Part shown: positions 12,606-23,794 of the stretch, piece by piece | How the letters are laid out: each line of letters begins with the position of its first letter | Numbering within the stretch: the first letter of the stretch is position 1 | The notes under the pieces: generated by a model | Told to the model about the DNA's origin: nothing | What the model saw: the letters and a program-made list of their open reading frames with translations, nothing else | Database searches by the model: none | Origin: Gibbula magus | Lineage: Eukaryota; Mollusca; Gastropoda; Trochida; Trochidae | DNA length: 64,000 nucleotides | Assembly (NCBI GenBank): GCA_936450465.1 | Contig: OW388300.1 | Coordinates: 17,311,266-17,375,265 of the forward strand | Reading direction: 5' to 3' | Position numbers and translations under genes: made by a program

Positions 12606-12911
12606 TGAGGTGAGGTGAGTTGGAGTATAACGCCTCTTCAAAAATAGTTTACTTATACCCCGTCTGCTAGTATTATTGAGAAGCCCGCAACATTATGTTG
12701 CTATGGATTGCGGTGAAACCTGCGAGTATCGGCTGGAACTAGCGAACCACGGGTGGTACTGCGCTGACATTCAGTGTACCATTGCACCCAAACCTTACTG
12801 CGTGTAGAACAGTTCTACTGCAGACAAAGTTGCCGTTCCCCAGGCGGGATTCGAAACCCGGACCTCTTGAGCCGAAGCCGAACACGCTAACCACTGCACT
12901 ATACCGGCCCC
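12606..12911 (-). mobile_element. tRNA-derived SINE family S, near full-length
   Basis: Read on the minus strand, the head starts near 12911. It has a tRNA-type A box (TAGTGCAGTGGTTAGCG, about 12885-12903) and a B box around 12846-12859, which has one extra T in the GGTTTCGAATCC core. The unrelated body follows, and the element ends at about 12606 with CTCACCTCACCTC. This is the best-preserved head in the window. The two internal promoter boxes mark it as transcribed by RNA polymerase III when active. Frames crossing it are not genes. Confidence 0.9.
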
Positions 12912-12914
12912 AGT

Positions 12915-14195
12915 TCAATGTAGTCTTGGCGGACGTAATTTTATCTTTAAAGGTTCATGTCCAGGGTATGAATCATTAGTCACAACCAACATGCGTCTTC
13001 GACTCTTGATTATTTAATGAACCGTGAATGATTATGCCTTCCATAAGTAGTAGCTGACTAGTTAGTTTTCACAACGGACATTTTTTGAATGTTTGGTCTC
13101 AGTCGAAAAGCTTTACTGAAGAAGTGGAAGTAATTTATGATTAAACAAAAGTGCTCTGAGAAGAAATGCCCACATGTGTCCTACTGATGCATAGTCTATC
13201 TCATGGGTAATTACTAAAAATGGATACACATATCAAGTATCAACGGCCTGCTAGCAACAAATCAGAATTTATAGTCACGGTTCAATGTTTTAGAAAATGT
13301 GTCGCACAGAAAGGACAACATCAAACGTTATGATCTAATTGGTCAAATCTCCAAAAGGACCATTAAACAGTATGGTCATGTTCCAGAAATAGTCTCTAGT
13401 TCAAGGTCGCAAGGTAAACATGTATGGTTATGTTACATGTTAACACATGTCAATAAGCAGCGGAGTAACGGTGGCCAGTTATTATCATGCCATGTGGATG
13501 TGTCCTTTGGTGGCTTCAACTTTTGAAAAATGTCTTTTTGTTTTGTTTTCATGCTTACAAATTGACTTCAATTGCAGTAAATTCGCGATCTATTACTTAT
13601 ATACCAGAATTACAGTAACATATCTCTCTCTTCTAAAGTCGATCATGACACAGATAGACATTCCTCCATTGGAAACAATTTCCCAAATAGTATACACTTA
13701 TTTAGGCAGTTAGTGCGGTGTATTGTTCATTTACGTTTATAATCTGCACCAGAATAATTTAGGGATGAGTCATCAGCAAAACAATATAATTCATCTGCTG
13801 TTATTATTGATATAAACAATGAATAAAACTCGGCCAATCACTGAACCCCAGGGAAAACTAGTAATTTCAACTTTGAAATGACTCCATTTAGAAGCCCTCT
13901 TTGACTGTGATTACATTTGTTACTAGCTAACCAGCCCAATAATTGTCATTCAACATCACTGTGACCATTGATTTGTTAAATAATCGATTTGCTTTAATCC
14001 TAGCAAGGTTTACTTGCTAATACTCGAAGAAGCTGATTTGAAATTGAGCTGTTAAAGCAAATACTTACAAAATGTACTTTCATTGTACATATCAAAGTTA
14101 AATTAACACTATTACATTTAGGTTTTATAGATCTAAAATCACAATGGGGAATATGCACAAAATTAATCAAGAACACATACATTTTTATTTACTGC
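12915..14195. other. AT-rich stretch, nothing identified
   Basis: No gene or repeat is supported. Two overlapping plus-strand frames at 13299-13713 lack recognisable motifs. Confidence 0.4.
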
Positions 14196-14339
14196 ATTTA
14201 AAGGTGCTGAAGCAAAGTTTTTGGATATATTTTTTCTAAAATTTGCTATCTATCATTGAAGTTCAAACAAAGAATATTGTTAAATTAAAGGATAAAACAC
14301 TCCATCAGCAACCCAATACACCTTATCCGTAGAACATGG

Positions 14340-14690
14340 TTATTGTTATTAGAAAAAATGGTGGCTCTTTTTTTAAGAGTCTTCAGACAGCAAGATGGTG
14401 GACCATTCCATAACGGTGTCATGTTCAAAACTCTACTATGAGTGTTTATGTATAGCCATCAGTCAGACGACTTGAACTTCCTTTGAGCGGCCATTTTAAC
14501 ATGAACAATTGACAATTGGCACTCGATTGGAAATGGTCTCTCATGGCTTAACCGAACGATGTACATTCGTTGTAGAACTCTTTTTATTGATATATGAGTA
14601 GTATATACCCATTGGTTATTTACATTTTCATTTTCATTATTTACATTTTCTTGAAGTACGGCTAGCAACAGTGCCAGTTTGCTTTAGAAT
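14340..14690. repeat. Dispersed repeat R3, copy 1
   Basis: The block at 14529-14569 (GGAAATGGTCTCTCATGG and onward to GTACATTCG) closely matches 39281-39321. Weaker collinear similarity continues on both sides, including a shared TCAGACA...GACCATTC segment. Just to the left, at 14198, a TTAAAGGTGCTGAAGC start resembles the end of the TTAA MITE family, but no matching right end was found. No gene is supported. Confidence 0.55.
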
Positions 14691-14699
14691 GACTGTAAA

Positions 14700-16952
14700 T
14701 AATGCCTTATTCATCAACATTTGTCAAATATAAGTTTCCAAAATTTAACCTACTCACTAAAGTAATTTACATACTTCATGACAAAAAGTTACGACTTTTC
14801 AATTTCATATTATCAGGTCATTTTGCCTTGTACCTGTTTTTCATAACTGATAGTATCCTATTTGCATTGACAGATAATTCAATTACAAGATTGGTTTTCC
14901 AAAATTATAAATATATTTTTGCTATTTCATTTCAGACAAAATTAATTCATAGGCTTTTGTAGGTAATCAGAAGACTAGCATAGATGTTTAGGAACATGTT
15001 GCCTGTATTGGCTTGGACTTTATGAATTTCTATTCTAAAGAAGCAACCAATTATATATTGTTATGGTGTGACTTCAGACTCGTTTCGATAACTCACACAC
15101 TTTAGGCCAATTTTCAAATTCTCACAAATTTGCAATGAAAGTATTGCTTTTCAAAATATTACCAAACCCGATAAATCTCAATTAGCTGAACAATATACTG
15201 ACATAACTCTAATATCTCTTCTTATTCATCCCCATTATGAGCCCCAAATGGCATCCCGCCTTGGAGTTATATTAGCCTAGATATGAGAGGAAGTGAACAT
15301 GTCGAAAACAATTGGCCATAAGTCAATCTTGTCTTTCATGCATAGTGCGCTAAACATGTCAAATATGTATTAATGAGATAATACTTTCTGCATACACATA
15401 AGTAGTAAATGTAAAAAATCTAACATGTAACAAACATATTCAATGTTTTGCAATTGACCTTTATCACATATTTATGAAATTAAAAAAAATCATGCCTATT
15501 TTGAAAATATCTTTCTACTGTTCGGAAACCCCATAATCTATTTTCACATTGTCTTCATTAAATAATGTTAATACGTTTTCAGGAGCATACATAAACACGA
15601 ACTAATTCAACACAACCTGACTGTTAAAAACCCAAATTGCTTATTGATTACCGATTAGTTCCTGTTAATGTTTGAAATCCTTCCAGGAATATTGAATTTT
15701 GCCATTCTTGTCTAATGTACTTTTTTAATTGGAGGAAAATTGGAAAATGTGAACATTAGATTTTAAAAAAAACTCAAACATACTTTGACAGATTACCGTT
15801 GTTAATAAAACTCTTTCTGATTACTCTTAATTGATTACACAAATATTTGTCAAATATTTGTCAAATTTAAATCAACTGTGTGAATCAATGATTACTTATG
15901 TTATATTCTCATCGAAAAGCTTAGAATTGGGTCTGTACTAAACTGACAACAATATTGATGAAATTCATGAAGAAACGTAATTGAATTTTATGTAAGAGAT
16001 TAAACTAAAAACGTTCAAAATTAGTCATACTCGCACGTCCGTGACAAGATCCGGAAAGCTCGTAGTTGTACCTAGGAACTATTAGTGTGTTAAACGTGAA
16101 CTTAAACTGAGGAATGATATATTCATAACAAATTACAAAATCGGCAAACTTTAATATATTCTGGCGAATTCACAGTGTTGTACTGTCACAAAGCAGAGGC
16201 CAATATTTGTGTTGTTGATTACACTAATGACCTTAGATGTTGCACAGTGGTGGGAAGAGCCATCTCACTGCAGTCAAAAGAGGTCTTGTTTCTTAGACTG
16301 AGATTCCTTACTCTCTCATCGCTTAGCAATTATAAAACTATCCATACATGCACATTTGACTGATTGTTATATAATAAATATGTAGGAATAAACCTAGGAA
16401 GGTTATATTTGAAGAACATTGATTGACTTCAGTACAAACAATACCAAATGACGTCATCGTTAACATCATCATAGATGACCTCATAAGTGAAGCAATGTGG
16501 ATACACAGAACATGATGTTTGAAAATTTGGTTTGATTTTGGAATATATTCAGTAAATAATTGTAAATTACCACATAAAACATTGTTGTGTAGCAGTATGT
16601 GTGTATCAACTGTCATGGCTTCGCCACTCGTGAAATGTTACATTCGCCCAACTCTTCTGAAAATGTTAAATATATATTAAGTATGCTATTCCAAAGGTTA
16701 TAACAATGTTGTATTATTGAGGTGAGAAAGCTAATTTGTGTTTTCTAAATGTTGATACAAAAGTCATCTGCTGCGATTGACGACATCAACGTTTCCAATC
16801 AAATTTCGGAAGTAAAACTTGACAGGTCCAATATTGATTTCGGAGTTTGCTAAAGAATATAATTCAATTTCAGAATTGTTTTGCTTTGAAACCAGCGCAA
16901 ATTGAAAACCATCAAATATTACAATACAGTGTGTCATTTAATGGACACAATC
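14700..16952. other. AT-rich stretch up to the LINE target
   Basis: No gene is supported. A short tandem repeat of a 12-nt word (CAAATATTTGTC type) lies at about 15840-15866. Confidence 0.4.
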
Positions 16953-17167
16953 AAAAAGCCATATTTATGAGTTCAGGAATTTAACATTTTAGATTGTAAT
17001 TATACTGGCGTCTTCATGACGAAGGCAATGACAACATGCGACAAATCTTTACAGTTATATAGAAACTTGACAGTTATATTTTTAATTGTATCAGAACATG
17101 ATTCTCATACAAAATATTTTAGTCAACTTGACTTAAACCCGGGATGAACATTTTCTATATTAATTTT
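16953..17167. repeat. Left copy of the LINE target-site duplication
   Basis: The sequence from GCCATATTTATGAG (16958) to the TAATTTT ending at 17167 recurs at 23795-24018 immediately after the LINE poly(A) tail. Comparing the two 210-nt cores by eye gives two substitutions, in the CTTCATGACGAAGGC versus CTTCATGGCGAATGC region, and one 14-nt indel present only on the right. The left copy starts at a run of five A's (16953-16957). Such a run fits nicking of a T-rich bottom strand by an L1-type endonuclease. Confidence 0.92.
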
Positions 17168-17412
17168 CCGGTTGCGCATGGGAACGAGGAGGACGCGTCT
17201 CAGCTGAGCTCCAGCAAAACTCGCGGAAAAAATCCATGTTTATCTACTGGTACAAATGAAGATAATTCATCAAAGTATGTGATATAAAGAAGAAAAACGA
17301 AGATAAAGTGAAGAACCATATTCATCAATTGTATTTTTGAAAAGGAAACCTGTATTTGTCATCAACTGTGGACTCTACCATCCGACAACCACGTGAGTAA
17401 AAATACACAAAT
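17168..17412 (+). promoter_or_regulatory. LINE 5' UTR / probable internal promoter region
   Basis: This is the segment between the left target-site duplication and the ORF1 start. Its first 60 nt are clearly GC-richer than the flanks, as expected of a LINE 5' UTR that must carry its own promoter. The word AACTCGCGGAAAAA near 17218-17232 recurs inverted at about 19685-19700 in the ORF1-ORF2 spacer. Promoter activity is inferred from position only. Confidence 0.5.
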
Positions 17413-18117
17413 ATGGGTAAAACACGAAGTTCTTCACCCTCTTCAGAACCAAAATTTGAAGAAAAGTTTGAAGAAATAATTTTGAAATCTGAGAAAAGGT
17501 TATCTTCACAAATATCCGATGTAAAAAAAGAATTTGGAAATCTTAGACAAGAAATCAAAGAAGACATTTCAAAATTGTCAGTGCGGGTTGACGAAATAGA
17601 CAGTGGGCTCATAAATCACAATAAAGAAATAATAGACTTACAACAAGAAAACGCAGAACTAAAAGCGAAACTGAAGGAGCACGTTGATCTGTACGAATAC
17701 AAACTACTTGTCAAAGAGATAATTGACCGAAAAGTGAACTTATTATTTTATGGAATTTCTACTGAGCCGAAGGAAAACACGGAAAGAGTCTTACGCAAAT
17801 TCATGGAGGACGAGTTGAAGTTATCGGCTGATCGTGTGGGTGATATTTTTTTTAAGAATGTACACCGTCTCCCCAAGAAGCCTTATGCTGAAGACCCTAA
17901 ACCAAATGCTCCCCCGGCTATCATAGCTTCATTCTTGAGCGTCCCCGACCGCGACGACGTTCTAGCGGCAGGAAGAGTACTGAGAGGCACAGGGAAATCA
18001 GTCCAGACAGATTTGCCTCCCAAACTGAAGAAGCAGCGGGCCATACTCTCCAGAAAAGCCCGCGAAATCTACAACAAGGATAACCTCTACACCCGTGTCC
18101 GTCTTGGAGACCCGTGA
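17413..18117 (+). CDS. LINE ORF1 protein (coiled coil plus RRM-like)
   Basis: The protein has 234 residues. Residues 12-95 are rich in K, E, L and I with heptad-like spacing and probably form the coiled coil through which L1-type ORF1 proteins trimerise. From N109 the run NLLFYGIS begins an RRM-like fold. It continues through the KNVHRLPKK stretch (148-156) and PAIIASFLS (168-176). Residues 195-222 resemble the basic C-terminal domain (LPPKLKKQRAILSRKAREI). In the L1 family such proteins bind the element RNA and form the ribonucleoprotein with the ORF2 product. The 3' third of the gene is much GC-richer than ORF2. The protein ends soon after the C-terminal domain starts, so it may be slightly shortened. 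The start codon has ACAAAT upstream and no earlier in-frame ATG was evident. Confidence 0.88.
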   Translation: MGKTRSSSPSSEPKFEEKFEEIILKSEKRLSSQISDVKKEFGNLRQEIKEDISKLSVRVDEIDSGLINHNKEIIDLQQENAELKAKLKEHVDLYEYKLLVKEIIDRKVNLLFYGISTEPKENTERVLRKFMEDELKLSADRVGDIFFKNVHRLPKKPYAEDPKPNAPPAIIASFLSVPDRDDVLAAGRVLRGTGKSVQTDLPPKLKKQRAILSRKAREIYNKDNLYTRVRLGDP

Positions 18118-19853
18118 ACCCAACAGTCCAGGCTCATCTTGGCAGCGATACGATATGAACATTGAACATTACTTTAAATGACTTACATCTTATGATCTGA
18201 TGACAATAACATTATGACAATATTAACACTGACAAAGCTGGATAGCTTCAGTGTACACTGACTTCTAATCCACATGGTGTAATGACAATACTATACCAAT
18301 TATCTTCAGAAAGGAAAAACTATATTGATGTGTTTGTTTCATTACATATTATTTATGTTTGTCTTTCTACACATCCATCAACCCTAGTTGTACGAACATA
18401 ACTTATTTGTAATCACTTTATGTCACTTAAGGTGCCTACGAAAGAATATATCAATAACTGATTACCAGTAATCAAAACAGTATGCTTTGTTGATAGAAAT
18501 ACCATGATAATCCTGACTGGCTGATAATCAATCGCTTTGAATGAAAATAATCTATATTCTAAGAGCGATCACCTTATATGACCTCATAAGTTAAAAGTCA
18601 TGTCTTTGTTTGTGATGTTTTTGTTCACAACATACATAATATTCTGTCCATACGACACGATCATATTTGAGGGACCACCTTATAGGCTCAAAGTTGTTTC
18701 TTTGTTTTGATACTTTACAGGCAGAAAGTCATGCCTTATTCATTTATGATTTACATCGGTATATCCGTCTCAAAACCTAAAATTATCCTTTTGTTCAAAC
18801 ATTTCTTTGACCATATTTGAACGATTACATGATAGGCTAAAAATAAGCCTTTGTCAAGATACTGTACAGGCAGAAAGGCATGCCTTATTTATTTATGATT
18901 TACATCGGTATATCCGTCTAAAAACCTAAAATTATGCTTTTGTTCAAACATTTGTTGGACCATATTTGAACGATCACCTGATAGGCTAAAATTAAGCATC
19001 TGTTTATTATGATACCGGATCTGTCTGTTTTGAAATCAAAATCTATGCTTCTTTATAAACATCCCTTAGTATGGCCTTATAGGCAAATATCAATGCCTTG
19101 TAGTCTGTTTATATTGATTATCAGTATATAGCTTTAAAAGCCAAACTCTTGCTTTTGTTGACAAACATTTCCTTGACATTATTAGACGATTACCGGATAG
19201 GTTAAAAGTTATGCCTTTTATGATGACTCTCGTTATATTGGTAAGGAACAGTTATCATGGTATACTTGTACCATTCATATCGTAATGTCATTTTGTTACT
19301 ATTGTTAAAATTCATGAAATTATACAACGCGTGTGATGTCGTCGATAGGAAACTGCCGACTGATAACTGACCGCGCTCATTCGTCAATCAATATGATTGT
19401 ACAAAATGTTTCAAAATATTTTTCACTTACCTTATTGTTGATTCAAATCATGTCTGGTTCCTTTGAACTATAATCCATAAGGCATAATTCCCAAAGTAAA
19501 ATTACGAAGAGTAATGTGGGTATCCATTCGGCTGTACAGCCACCACGCCGCTCAAGCGATGGTAAACTGATATCAGCACGTGCGGCTCGTGCATCCCCAA
19601 AAAATACGGTATTTCTTCTCATATCACCTTCTTCATTATTTATAAACAAATAAGCCTTGTACAACTAGACTCATGTTACTAAGTTGATTTTTCCGCGAGT
19701 TATGGGCGGAACTATTTTTTTCTTTTGTTCTTATGATAATCTTTATTCTATTCTTTTTAAATTTTGGAAGTTTCCTATTAGAAAACCAGGTATTTGCATG
19801 CAGGGCCAACCAACTTGAAATATCTTTGACAAGTTAACCAAAAGCACAAAATA
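18118..19853 (+). other. Unusually long ORF1-ORF2 spacer of the LINE
   Basis: About 1.7 kb separates the two reading frames, whereas L1/Tx1 elements usually keep them close together or overlapping. No long frame bridges it. The middle holds a degenerate 150-bp tandem array (listed separately). The last part, about 19200-19700, is GC-mixed with no recognised motif. It could be a family-specific regulatory region, an intron, or an old nested insertion. No terminal repeats of a nested element were found. Confidence 0.7.
18580..19215 (+). repeat. Degenerate 150-bp tandem repeat inside the LINE
   Basis: Two adjacent units are well preserved. The word GCAGAAAG followed by CATGCCTTATT occurs at 18721 and 18871, a period of 150 bp, and TTACATCGGTATATCCGTCT recurs at the same spacing. 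More decayed units lie on both sides, each with a GATAGGCTAAAA/TTATAGGCTC-type block and a TTTTGTT...AACATTT-type block. I judge there are four to five units in total. Confidence 0.85.
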
Positions 19854-19868
19854 TTGTATCTATTCCAT

Positions 19869-22800
19869 ATGTCTAACTTAAAAATAATAACTGCAGAGGC
19901 CTACAAAAAGGTTTCAAAAGGAAAAAGGTTTTCAAATTTCTTAAATGTAAAAGGGCAAATATATACTGTTTACAGGATGTTCATTTCACGTCAAAACAAA
20001 TTCAAACTGTGGGGCTACAATCAATGTTACGTTAGTCCATATACAAGTAATGCTAGAGGAACAGCCATCTTATTTAACAATAATTTTGACTTCCAAATAA
20101 TAGAGAAGAAATTTGACAAGGGTGGAAATTTTGTCGCTCTCAAAATCAAGGTAAAAGAAAAAACTTACACAATCATTAATATTTACGGCCCTAATAAAGA
20201 TTCACCTGACTTCTATGAACATATCAAACAGCTTGTCACTGACTTTGACAGCGATGAAATATGCCTGTGTGGTGATTTTAACCTTGTACTGGATCCCAAA
20301 AAAGACACCTTTAACTACAGAAATATAAATAACCCTAAAGCTAGAGATAAGGTTTTAGAAATTATAGACTACTTTGATCTAAAAGACCCATGGAGAGAAA
20401 ATAGCATTGATTCAACAAGGTATTCTTGGCGGCAACCCACTCCATTAAAACGAGCTCGGCTTGACTTTTTCCTTTTGTCACACAATTTATTCTTATCTGT
20501 GGAAAAATGTGAAATTTTACCAAGTGTTGATTCCGATCACTCTATTGTTGAGTTATATCTAAAATCATATGAACTACCACGCGGAAGGGGCTTTTGGAAA
20601 TTCAACAATTCATTATTGTATGACAAAAAGTATGTTGATATGATCAAAGAAACTATAAAATCTACTCTAAAACAGTATGAAATTAGTGAAAATGGCAATA
20701 TTACATACTCAATTGATGATCAATTACTATTTGAGACCATACTATTAATGATTCGAGGTAAGACTATCTATTACTCTTCAACAAAGAAGAAAATACAAAA
20801 TAAAATGCAGGCTGACTTTGAAGAACAATTAAAGGATCTAGAAATAAATCTAGATAATGAAGAAAATGAAAATGATAAAGCTACTATACTTAATGATATC
20901 AATGATATAAAACTAAGGCTTGATGAAATTAACAATATCAAAATACAAGGAATGCTTACAAGATCAAGAGCTAAGTGGATCGAAAAGGGAGAAAAACCAA
21001 CAAAATATTTTTTTAAACTTGAATCGATAAATTTCCTTAATAAATGTTTTACAGAAATTGAAAAATCGGACGGGTCTAGGCTTACGAATACTGAAAGTAT
21101 GATAAATGAGACTAAAAATTACTACCAAAAACTTTATCAATCCGAAGATGTTCTCCCAATTGATCTTAATGAAATTTGTCAAACTTTCGATGTGCCCAAA
21201 CTAAACGAAAATCAAAAACAGTCTTTGGAAGGGAAATTGACCATAAAAGTTTTTACCGAAGCACTTAGAGGGATGAAAAATGATAAGAGCCCTGGTCCTG
21301 ATGGCTTTACAACAGAATTTTACAAATTCTTTTGGAAAGATATAGGTATGTTTTTGGTTAATTCTTTAAATACCGGTTTCGAAAAAAGAACACTGTCAAT
21401 CTCACAAAAGCAAGGTTTAATAACCTGTATTCCAAAAGGCAAAAAACCCAAAAAGTACCTAAAAAATTGGCGCCCTATCTCTCTTCTTAATTCATCCTAC
21501 AAAATTGGAGCAGCAGCAATCGCAAATAGAATAAAAAAGATACTTCCCTACATAATACACGAAGATCAAAAAGGATTTGTAAAAGATCGATATATAGGGG
21601 AGATAACCAGATTAGTTTACGACATTATGGAACATACTGAAACATTCCAAATTCCAGGACTATTACTCTTAATTGATTTTGAAAAAGCATTCGACTCAAT
21701 TGACCGAAATTACCTTTGTAATGTCCTTACGTTTTTCAATTTTGGCCCAAATATCATTGACTGGATCACTACCTTCTACAATGACATCGAATCGCGAGTC
21801 TTGGTAAATGGATTCCCTTTGTCGCCCTTTAAAATCGAACGAGGTTGTCGTCAAGGAGATCCCGTAGCGCCATATTTATTCATTCTCTCCGTTGAAATTT
21901 TAGGCATTCCCATCAGAAATAATGCTGACATAAAAGGTCTTAACATTGGAAATATAGAATATCTTTTGTCACAGTTCGCTGATGATACATCTTTAACCCT
22001 AGATGGATCCGAAAAATGCTTATATGCTGTTCTAAAAACCTTACAGTTTTTTGCCCGATTTTCCGGTCTAAAGGTTAATGTAGAAAAAACAAGACTTCTA
22101 TGGATAGGATCCAAAAAACGATCTCGACTCAAACTATGTAAAGACTGGAACTTTGATTGGTCGCAAACCGAGTTCAAACTCTTAGGAATAAATTTCGACA
22201 TTGATTTGGATCGTATGATCCAAATAGATTACGACGAAAAATTTATGCAAATAAGAAATTTAATGAACATTTGGTTAGCAAGAAATCTTACACCTTTCGG
22301 AAGAAATACAGTTTTAAAATCTCTCCTTCTGCCCAAGTTGAAGCACTTTTTCTCCGCCCTTCCCCGCCCACCTGAATCTGTTATAGACAAATTCCAAAGA
22401 GAATGTTTTAGATTTATATGGAGAAATAAACCAGACAAAGTTAAAAGAGATATCATTACTCTATATCCTGATCACGGGGGCCTAAAAGTTCCGGTCATTA
22501 AACATGTCATATCTTCGCAAAAATTAAAATGGATACAAAGACTACTTAGTATTCAATCAGATTGGAAACACTTGCTTATGCAAAGGCTACATTTTCCAAA
22601 TTTATTGTTGATTTCAGATAAAACATATATTGACAATAGAGTAATATCTTCCATTTCAAATCCATTTTGGATAGAGGTCTTTAGAGACTGGTCAAAAATT
22701 ATTAGTAGATACAAAAAACACGTTAACAGTGAGTATGATCTACTTTCTCAAAGTGTATGGAATAATGATGACATTAAAGTAGGAAACAAAGTTATCTTAT

Positions 22801-23657
22801 ACAAACGCTGGTTAGAACAGGGTATTTTATTCGTAAATGATTTACTGGATGAGCATGGTCGATTCTATTCCAGAGAACTACTGCACACTGTATATTCTCT
22901 TAAAACAGACTTTCTTCAATATGAGGGAATAAAGCGTGCAATTATCCATTATGCTAAATCATTAGGCATTAATTTACCCGATTGTAAATTATGCAATCCT
23001 ATATACCCTTTCATTATTAAATGCACTAATACTCTTTTAGGTCATCAGAAACTATATGATATGTTACTCGACTCGCACTTTGTTAGACTCCCATGCTATG
23101 ATAAATGGGAACAGGTCACTGGTTCTCAATACACTGATTTGGACTGGAAATGTTTTAGCTCGATTGCAAACAAATGTACTCCTAGTACTGATCTAAAATG
23201 GCTACAGTATAGAATCATTCACAGAATATTACCAACAAAACATTTCCTCCATAAGATACATTACGTTGATAACGCAAAATGTTCATTTTGCAAAGAATAT
23301 GAGGAAACTATTTATCATATGTTCTGGGAGTGTAATAAGGTAAAAAATATATGGCACGAATTAAAAATCTGGCTGAACACTGTAGATGTACAGCTCAGTT
23401 TTACAATTTCCCAGGTATTGTTTGGAATTAAAGGGAAAAACAATTATGCCTTAAATGCCATGATGATATTAGTGAAAAATATTTTATACACTTGTAGTAA
23501 GAGAGGATATACCCCAAATATAGGGTATATCAAAAAACAAATCACGCAATACTATGATATTACAAAATACATCTACGTTAATCTCGACCAGGAAACATAT
23601 TTTCTCAAGTTATGGTCTATTCTACATTTGTTATTTGGAACCAATGAGTATCGATAA
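19869..23657 (+). CDS. LINE ORF2: endonuclease-reverse transcriptase, 5' end frameshifted
   Basis: The long frame is open from 19854 and gives up to 1267 residues. The ATG at 19869 (MSNLKII) is the likelier start. Numbered from 19854, the APE-type endonuclease shows INIYGPN (109-114 region), GDFN (140-143), RLDFF (D204) and SDH (227-229). The reverse transcriptase shows KSPGPDG near 477, WRPISLLN, DFEKAFDS, RQGDPVAP and the catalytic FADD at 708-711. A C-x2-C-x8-H-x4-C motif starts at C1143. It nicks the target and reverse-transcribes the RNA from the 3' end. The first endonuclease motifs (NCRGL, and LQDVH in place of the usual LQETH) lie in another frame at about 19889-20030. Two compensating frameshifts therefore damage the N-terminus, and the copy is probably endonuclease-dead. 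Confidence 0.93.
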   Translation: MSNLKIITAEAYKKVSKGKRFSNFLNVKGQIYTVYRMFISRQNKFKLWGYNQCYVSPYTSNARGTAILFNNNFDFQIIEKKFDKGGNFVALKIKVKEKTYTIINIYGPNKDSPDFYEHIKQLVTDFDSDEICLCGDFNLVLDPKKDTFNYRNINNPKARDKVLEIIDYFDLKDPWRENSIDSTRYSWRQPTPLKRARLDFFLLSHNLFLSVEKCEILPSVDSDHSIVELYLKSYELPRGRGFWKFNNSLLYDKKYVDMIKETIKSTLKQYEISENGNITYSIDDQLLFETILLMIRGKTIYYSSTKKKIQNKMQADFEEQLKDLEINLDNEENENDKATILNDINDIKLRLDEINNIKIQGMLTRSRAKWIEKGEKPTKYFFKLESINFLNKCFTEIEKSDGSRLTNTESMINETKNYYQKLYQSEDVLPIDLNEICQTFDVPKLNENQKQSLEGKLTIKVFTEALRGMKNDKSPGPDGFTTEFYKFFWKDIGMFLVNSLNTGFEKRTLSISQKQGLITCIPKGKKPKKYLKNWRPISLLNSSYKIGAAAIANRIKKILPYIIHEDQKGFVKDRYIGEITRLVYDIMEHTETFQIPGLLLLIDFEKAFDSIDRNYLCNVLTFFNFGPNIIDWITTFYNDIESRVLVNGFPLSPFKIERGCRQGDPVAPYLFILSVEILGIPIRNNADIKGLNIGNIEYLLSQFADDTSLTLDGSEKCLYAVLKTLQFFARFSGLKVNVEKTRLLWIGSKKRSRLKLCKDWNFDWSQTEFKLLGINFDIDLDRMIQIDYDEKFMQIRNLMNIWLARNLTPFGRNTVLKSLLLPKLKHFFSALPRPPESVIDKFQRECFRFIWRNKPDKVKRDIITLYPDHGGLKVPVIKHVISSQKLKWIQRLLSIQSDWKHLLMQRLHFPNLLLISDKTYIDNRVISSISNPFWIEVFRDWSKIISRYKKHVNSEYDLLSQSVWNNDDIKVGNKVILYKRWLEQGILFVNDLLDEHGRFYSRELLHTVYSLKTDFLQYEGIKRAIIHYAKSLGINLPDCKLCNPIYPFIIKCTNTLLGHQKLYDMLLDSHFVRLPCYDKWEQVTGSQYTDLDWKCFSSIANKCTPSTDLKWLQYRIIHRILPTKHFLHKIHYVDNAKCSFCKEYEETIYHMFWECNKVKNIWHELKIWLNTVDVQLSFTISQVLFGIKGKNNYALNAMMILVKNILYTCSKRGYTPNIGYIKKQITQYYDITKYIYVNLDQETYFLKLWSILHLLFGTNEYR

Positions 23658-23768
23658 TTGATAATCTTCGAACTGTGAACTATGTGTATATGTTTTAGAT
23701 ATATATGTATATGAAACCATGTATGTCCCTGAATGTCACCCTGTATGTATACCTGGGAAAAAAAGTGA

Positions 23769-23794
23769 AATAAAAAAAAAAAAAAAAAAAAAAA
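23769..23794 (+). terminator. LINE polyadenylation signal and poly(A) tail
   Basis: AATAAA at 23769-23774 merges directly into an A run ending at 23794. Immediately after it the right target-site duplication begins. This marks the 3' end of the inserted copy. Confidence 0.9.

Larger units (their letters stand above)
17168..23794 (+). mobile_element. Near full-length L1/Tx1-type LINE
   Basis: This 6.6-kb non-LTR retrotransposon has a GC-rich start (CCGGTTGCGC), ORF1 (17413-18117), a spacer of about 1.7 kb, ORF2 (about 19869-23657), a short 3' UTR with AATAAA at 23769 and a poly(A) tail of about 23 nt. The order endonuclease, reverse transcriptase, Cys/His motif, and the coiled-coil/RRM-like ORF1, place it in the L1/Tx1 group. 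Low divergence between the two flanking duplications suggests a fairly recent insertion. Frame breaks at the start of ORF2 suggest this copy can no longer make an intact endonuclease. Confidence 0.93.

Noticed and set aside
12782..12979. Plus-strand frame overlapping 12.8 kb
   Set aside because: It is the antisense of a SINE; the same frame appears at 34540-34758 in another SINE copy.
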